Shown here one piece after another: positions 26,601-30,533 of a stretch of DNA of 30,533 bases. Origin of the DNA: Porphyra umbilicalis (taxonomy: Eukaryota; Rhodophyta; Bangiophyceae; Bangiales; Bangiaceae). Position 1 is the first letter of the stretch. Every line of letters starts with the position of its first letter. The notes beneath the pieces are model-generated. The model saw nothing but the letters and a program-made list of their open reading frames with translations, was not told the origin of the DNA and ran no database searches. The DNA is taken from NCBI GenBank assembly GCA_002049455.2, contig KV919286.1:1-30533 (forward strand). The letters run 5' to 3'. The translations under genes and the position numbers were made by a program.

Positions 26601-28119
26601 CCTATCGGACCAAGGGCCCCAGTTCATGTCGAACTTCTTCATCGCTGTGATGAAAATGCTTGGCATTGAAACGGTTCGCACCACGGCGTATCATCCCCAA
26701 ACCAATGGGCAAGTCGAACGGTACAACCGTACCATGGCTACTCAGCTGCGACACTACGTCGCCGACGACCCATCACGATGGGATGAGCTACTCCCGGTAA
26801 TCACCATGGCGTATAATAGCCAACAACATCGGTCGACGGGCATCGCCCCATTTGAGCTTGTTATCCCCAGGCGGATCCCCAACCTCACGGTTCGCAACTT
26901 GCCCCCGGGCACTCCGCTTACCAATAAGGGAACGCTCAAGGATGGGTCACCCCTAGCTCGCAAGCGCGAGTTCATGGCCCGCCTGCGCAAGCAGATCCCC
27001 ATCGTGGTCGAGGCCTTGCGTAAGACGCAACAACGTTACAAACGTAACTTCGACCATCGGGTCGCAACCCGCAATGCGGACTTCAAGATCGGCGACTACG
27101 TATACACGACCAACCACGATCGGCAAAACAAGCTGCAAAGCAAAGCCATTGGACCCTTCGTGGTCGTCGACGCGGACGCGGACGCCTCCACGTTTGTCAT
27201 TGACATTGACGGCGAGGAGAAACGCGTCAGCAGTGACCATGTCACCCCCGCTCCTCGTCCAACGACGACGGACAAGGTTCCACACCCCTTGCTAGATGGT
27301 CTAGACCAACGCAAGTCAACCCCGGCAACTGCCGATGAGTATGTGATCGACGAACTCCTAGGCTTACGCCAGACGGGTGACAGCTATAGCGCTAAGGTGC
27401 GCTGGTTCGACTACGGGTCGAAAGACGACACCTGGGAACCCCTGGAGAACCTCCCCCGCAACCTGGTGGTGCGTTTCCTTCGACAGAAGAAGAAGCATGT
27501 ACCGGGGTACGAGTGGCAAACGCCCACGCGACGAAGTCGCCGACAGGCCGGGCTCACAACCGTGGCCAACATCGTCATGGACTCCACGTGGATACCCACT
27601 ATCCAACATGTCCATGTTACCGGTGACGGAGTTATCCATGCCGATGTCTCTTGGACAGAGTCAAGTACCGACGTTGCAATTAAGGAAGTAATTCCTGTGG
27701 CTTGGCTCAAGTCCACTCTGCCGTCCATGACGCGCAACTTTGCGTATGACCCCCAACTTGCCTTGCGGCATTTCTCTCGGCTGAACCGTGTTTACGGCCC
27801 GTACACATATGTGTGGCCGAAATCCGCACAGGCGACACTGATCGGGAGCGATCCCCCCGTACCAGTGCTCCCCAACGGGTTTCTGGTACCTCCGGTGCAA
27901 CACTTGCACTCAGTCCTTCGACGCTTGGTAACAACCACAGAAGAAGCAACCGTGGTAATACCACAATGGACCAACGCCAGTTGGTACGCTACTGCCATAC
28001 GTGCATGTTTCGAGTACGAAGTGCTTTTATCAGCAGACTCAAGGGATACAAATCCCACAACATGGGCCATGATGGCCTGCCACTTCCTTCATCGCTATGA
28101 CGATCAGCAGAAAAACTGA
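23518..28119 (+). CDS. pol: chromovirus pol (protease, RT, RNase H, integrase, chromodomain)
   Basis: 1,533-codon frame with no ATG at its start, so it is read as a gag-pol fusion after a -1 shift; real pol probably begins near 23644. Numbering from the frame start: protease DTGA at 93-96; reverse transcriptase with D471 and YLDD at 533-536; RNase H near 683-800 (D683, E727, D752); integrase zinc motif H903, H909, C939, C942; catalytic D971, D1031, E1067 with 35 residues between the last two; GPF motif at 1212; chromodomain at about 1273-1325 (EYVIDELLG, VRWFDYG, TWEPLENLP). Chromodomains steer integration to marked chromatin. About 200 further residues (1330-1533) are unassigned, with a Trp-containing stretch VVIPQWTNASWY near the end. 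Confidence 0.93.
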   Translation: MCRALSSSRASATAYRRSCPCRRQRRGRRSRASGRRRGRLEKRLGRVPDLGLPGGTRKRTVTRLLRRALRHYEIAATLGPCLRIMRSCRPVLDTGAGVNIVRTSVLPSNWMAYAEELTTLPRIRDANNNRLVTKYAIHLYVDTGGVRLFDRFLVADNLSVPCILGTEFIEQNIEGILPRLRKIVWQEHVRCTKEQPRPTPILACLNDSAWDRHWQDKPARVRACKQVRVNGHKEEWIMATCDTPGMVTITPNIRLCRHKSMAVARGIAIVKPDEPFLVKLCNFGKDQVIVRKNSTLGFAEPYQGPMLSAVLDDNTPKGGTDNSSDDASRDPLEDLDLSEAPEYLHKQIRDMLKTHSSMWDGTLGVIRATEHAIVTPPDALPIRAQPYRTGPFKRQIIADQINKMLKLNVIAPSHSAWASPVVIVPKKNGKARFCVDYRRLNNITKKDAYPLPRMEDCLDSLGDAQVFTSLDCTAWYWQVPLRKDDQEKTAFTTHCGIYHWLSMPFGLTNAPATFQRALNIILSGLKWQICLVYLDDVIIFSANAEQHVKDVDTVLHRLREAGVTLNLEKCTWFFDEVEYLGHIVRPGQLHVHNKNVDALKHAKFPTTKTQLKSFLGMCNVYRRFVKDFAKRAKPLNALTRAEIPPDLPPPTDVAIAAFEDLRNALLCPPVLALPKANRKLVVDVGACADQVGCTLLQEEPGELLHPVGYWSRGLTAAEQNYSTTERECLGVVWAVLKLRHFLDGQRFLIRTDHQALSWIYSTTDSSGRLMRWRLRLSEYTFDMVYKPGASHHLPDFLSRASTVAPPEDIHDDIPCLALAETANGLRTGRYTGTDTPEPVELDDVVEAQQTDDFCVEMSTRVERGTAKAFFRDEHHALYRRAPYGKQLVIPKSLRERVLTLEHHATVAAHPGMNRMYYTMRKAYYWPSMVTDIHSTITKCTTCAQNRLALRRHTTPLTLFQATEPLTELSVDIFGPIPASKKGNRFILVITDRFAKLTKCVALRRITAMSVASAIIDAWVSAYGPPDRILSDQGPQFMSNFFIAVMKMLGIETVRTTAYHPQTNGQVERYNRTMATQLRHYVADDPSRWDELLPVITMAYNSQQHRSTGIAPFELVIPRRIPNLTVRNLPPGTPLTNKGTLKDGSPLARKREFMARLRKQIPIVVEALRKTQQRYKRNFDHRVATRNADFKIGDYVYTTNHDRQNKLQSKAIGPFVVVDADADASTFVIDIDGEEKRVSSDHVTPAPRPTTTDKVPHPLLDGLDQRKSTPATADEYVIDELLGLRQTGDSYSAKVRWFDYGSKDDTWEPLENLPRNLVVRFLRQKKKHVPGYEWQTPTRRSRRQAGLTTVANIVMDSTWIPTIQHVHVTGDGVIHADVSWTESSTDVAIKEVIPVAWLKSTLPSMTRNFAYDPQLALRHFSRLNRVYGPYTYVWPKSAQATLIGSDPPVPVLPNGFLVPPVQHLHSVLRRLVTTTEEATVVIPQWTNASWYATAIRACFEYEVLLSADSRDTNPTTWAMMACHFLHRYDDQQKN
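23638..23644 (+). promoter_or_regulatory. Candidate -1 frameshift site before the gag stop
   Basis: G AAA AAC, aligned with gag codons AAA and AAC, lies two codons before TAG. A one-base backward slip here continues directly into the pol frame (next codon CGT at 23644). A-rich slippery sites of this kind drive gag-pol fusion in many retroelements; this one lacks the ideal X XXY start. Confidence 0.45.
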
Positions 28120-28261
28120 GAAGTGGATACGAACATGTCAAACGACAAACAACAACAAGACGCAGAAACATCAACACCCTAAAAAGGCGTAAGACCCCGA
28201 CATTGTCAACCCCACCCCCCCACCGGGGTCAACCGAGCAAGTCACTGAGCAGTGAACCTCG
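28120..28261. other. Spacer between pol and the antisense frame
   Basis: 142 bases, first CAA/ACA-rich, then C runs around 28210-28222 and two GTCAACC direct repeats. No LTR start or convincing polypurine tract is seen. Two converging transcripts would end around here. Confidence 0.4.
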
Positions 28262-30219
28262 CTACTCCTCGTCGTCACGACGACGCGAGACCCGACGCGA
28301 ATCGCGGCTCGCGCCAGCACTGGCCGCCGACTCCTGCGAGACACTACGCGCACGCGTGTTGCGCGCCGAGTGCGGAACCCCCGTCGACGGGCCTCCGCCC
28401 TCGTGGGTCCGACGACCAAGGATGCTCTGCGCGTTGAAGCGCGCCGGCGCGGCCTCCTCCTCTGGCTGTATAGCCTCGAGGTGCTGGGCGAAGCGCCCGT
28501 AGTTGGCCTCGCCGTCAACGGCGCGAGCCACGGCATGTCCAATAATGGACAAAGCCGACTCGACACCCCGTCCGTCCGCGCGCTCAACAGCGGTACGCAA
28601 GCCTACGATCTGCTCGACCCAGGCGCTAGCCACCGCCGACAAGGCTGCCCCGCGGGGCGCGCGAACGCGTACATCGCGCGCGCGCGCCGACCCAAACAAG
28701 GCAACCGCCGCGGTTGACGACGCGCGGGTCGGCCAAGTGGCATCCACCGACCGTGGCGGAGAGGGCGAGCGATCGCGCCGCGGTGAACGCGGGCGGTAGC
28801 GGCCCTCGCGGGCGTCGCCAACGGCGTGAGCCCAGGTCCGACGACCACGACGCCACACCCCGGGATGGTTCGAAGTAATTCGAGCCATCGGGAGTGGCGC
28901 GTTCGGGTCCAACGCCCAGTCGAAATCGACACAAGGGTGGCGCAGGCAAAAGCCGTATTCCTTGGTCGGGTCGACCGTGACCCGCACCTGCCGGGCTTCC
29001 CCGGAGTCGCGGTCGCGCCAGACGACGTCCTTAAGGACCTCCCGCCAGGGAAACGCGGTCACGGCTTGACGCATCTTGCCGTACAAGACGTACTTGGCCT
29101 CGCCGTCGGGCGCGTCCTTCAACTTGGACGTATCCAACGCGTCGAAGTGACGAAGCGTCTTCGGGTCCAAGTGGACGAAGAGCTTGTCCTCCTGCAGGGT
29201 GTGAACCCACGCAGCAACTAAGTTGCAGTAGTACTCGGAGTACACCTCCTGCCAGACGGAGCTGTGAGCGGTGCGCAACGCGTCCGCCATGTAGGACACC
29301 ACCACGGGGGTCGCCACCGACAACCCCGTGTGGGGCTCCCAGTCCGGGATAGGCGGAAGCCAACGGGACAAGTCGAACGCCCGTGGCGCACGGAGAAATC
29401 CAGCCGCCCACGCGGTAGGCATCAACTCGCGACCGCGAAAGAAGCGCGTGTCAGCGGCCCGACGGTGGTCGGAGGGGAACATCGGCAGCCGAAAGGGGTT
29501 CGGCAACCCGGTGACCCGCGGACTGCGGTCATCTTCGACATTGTCGTTCTCCTCGTGCTTCACCAGCGCAAGCTGCTCGAGGTACGGCTCCAAACCGGAG
29601 TCGTGCCCGAAAGGGACCGAAAGGTCCTCGGCGAGAGCCCTCTTGAGGAAGACGGCCTTCGGCCAGTTGCGCAACAAGCGACAAAACGAGTTGGCCGCTG
29701 CCTCGATCGACTCTGTACCCTTCACAGGGAACATAAGCGCATTGGCGTACACCAAGCGGTGAACGGGTGCAACGGCAGTTGGTACCGCACGACCTCGTTG
29801 CAAAACGAAATCACTTCGTATACACGACGCTGAGGTCCCTGGTTCCCGAAGTACGGGTCCCCATGGACCTCGGCCACGCGGTCGCCCCGCGTGGTCCGCA
29901 ACCCGGCTTGCGCCATCACGTCGATGAAGTCGGGCAACGCCTCGTAGTGAGCGTAAACACGGCGCGTGTGCGCACGAGCGCGATTGCGTACGCACATCTC
30001 GTACAGACGGTTGTCGGTGACCCGCGGGACCCCATCGACCACCTCTACAGGGTTGGCGTGCACGTAGTACGAGCCGCGAGGCCGAAACTGGCGCAAGACC
30101 TCTGGGTCCGCGAAGCAATCCACTTCCGGATGGCCACCCGCGGCGGCATGCGCCCCGTCGATGGCCTCACCGCCACCGGCAACGCCGCCGTCCACCGCCA
30201 TCGCGGCGGAAATCCCCAT
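28262..30219 (-). CDS. Long unknown protein antisense to the chromovirus, one frame break
   Basis: Not recognised. The coherent protein starts at an ATG at 30219 (MGISAAMAVDGG), runs in one frame to about 29760 and continues in the -1 frame to a TAG at 28264-28262, about 650 residues in all. The first frame ends in RYQLPLHPF and the second resumes at RLVYANALMF, so one base seems to be missing near 29755-29770; there is no long homopolymer there. It has mixed, aromatic-rich helical sequence (RQFRPRGSYYVHANPVEV, FFRGRELMPTAWAAGF, VSYMADALRTAH, DKLFVHLDPKTLRHF), then an Arg/Ser/Pro-rich part and an Arg/Asp-rich tail. Codon use resembles the chromovirus rather than the very GC-rich host genes. 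It may be an antisense gene of that element, the gag-like protein of another element, or a host gene. Confidence 0.5.
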
Positions 30220-30533
30220 CGCGTTGGTCGTCCGGGGGTGTTTACCCTGGCCGTCGGCCGCCGGGCTTGCCGCGCTTGCCGCCCTTGCCGCCGTCGCCGC
30301 CGGGCTGGCCGCGCTTGCCGCCCTTGCCGCCGTCGCCGCCGGCGTCCGCGCCGCCCTTGCCGCCGCGTTGCCGCCCTTGCCGGCCGCCGCTTGCCGCCCT
30401 TGCCGCGGCTTGCCGCCTTGCCGCCGTGCGCGCCGCCCCCCCCACTCCGCGAAACCCACACTCACCGGGCCCAACACCTCGCGGTGTGCCACCTTGCGGC
30501 GACGCACCCCTACTCAACCTTGCCGTTAGGCAG
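30220..30533 (-). other. Low-complexity upstream end with a 39-base tandem repeat
   Basis: GCCGCCTTGCC-type repeats fill about 30250-30420. A 39-base unit occurs twice, starting near 30258 and 30297 with one or two changes. In the frame of the antisense protein this would read Ala/Ser/Pro-rich repeats, in another frame Gly/Lys-rich repeats (GGKGGKRG). It could be the N-terminus or leader of that gene; the window ends here. Confidence 0.45.

Larger units (their letters stand above)
21466..28119 (+). mobile_element. Ty3/gypsy chromovirus, 3' end outside or undetected
   Basis: LTR, primer site, a 229-base leader, gag, then a -1 frame pol with the order protease, RT, RNase H, integrase, chromodomain. 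That order defines Ty3/gypsy and the chromodomain places it among chromoviruses. No second copy of the 5' LTR is found up to base 30533, so the element either continues past the window, with the antisense frame inside it, or has lost its 3' end. All main catalytic residues are present. Confidence 0.85.

Noticed and set aside
27950..27970. TAATACCACA in pol resembling the 5' LTR end, as a possible 3' LTR border
   Set aside because: Only about ten bases match, it lies inside the uninterrupted pol frame, and the rest of the LTR is not repeated nearby.
28120..30533. A 3' LTR of the chromovirus within the window
   Set aside because: No copy of TGTGGCACGCC or other 5' LTR segments is found on either strand in this part.

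Overview
The window looks like nuclear DNA of a GC-rich eukaryote. Genes are separated and read on both strands. Two genes have clear GT-AG introns of about 220-230 bases. The proteins are eukaryotic families (bZIP factor, mitochondrial-type rhomboid, CRAL-TRIO/Sec14, GRAM, TMEM18), and the repeats are a Ty1/copia and a Ty3/gypsy chromovirus retrotransposon. Very high GC, Ala/Pro/Gly-rich proteins and many long C or G runs would fit a bangiophyte red alga or another GC-rich microalga or protist. That is an inference; no rRNA, tRNA or organelle marker is present to fix it.

Bases 1-11900 are host gene space. A bZIP transcription factor (minus, about 140-1378) is followed by about 2.6 kb of extreme GC-rich low-complexity DNA. 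Next come a 3-hydroxyacyl-CoA dehydrogenase (plus, 4004-5200) and, converging on it, a PARL-like rhomboid protease (minus, 5490-6968). A strongly palindromic repeat cluster (7071-7375) fills the space between the rhomboid gene and a divergent CRAL-TRIO gene (plus, from 7710). A GRAM-domain gene (plus, 9686-11183) converges on a TMEM18 homologue (minus, 11291-11866). The genes do not form a pathway; lipid and membrane functions recur (beta-oxidation, lipid transfer, GRAM, membrane proteins), probably by chance.

Bases 12022-20130 are a nested transposon island. Two diverged, oppositely oriented copies of an apparently non-autonomous DNA transposon family lie head to head. They share 14-base terminal inverted repeats (GTGTCTATTCTACC), TA at the junctions and subterminal palindromes of the ATCAATTGAT type. 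The left copy is split by a 5.7 kb copia element on the minus strand. That element has two 502-base LTRs differing at 5 positions and a GGGAA target duplication. A fragment of a third family copy may follow at 19939-20130.

Bases 20131-21465 are mostly GC-rich DNA with a doubtful Pro/Ala-rich reading frame. A chromovirus then starts at a probable 309-base LTR (21466-21774). It carries a tRNA-type primer site, gag (22004-23650), and a pol in the -1 frame that ends in a chromodomain plus an unexplained extension of about 200 residues. No 3' LTR occurs in the window. Instead a long minus-strand reading frame of unknown function (28262-about 30219, with one frame break) faces pol. It may be an antisense gene inside the same element.

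Several host reading frames change frame exactly at long C or G runs, so some gene models here depend on homopolymer lengths.
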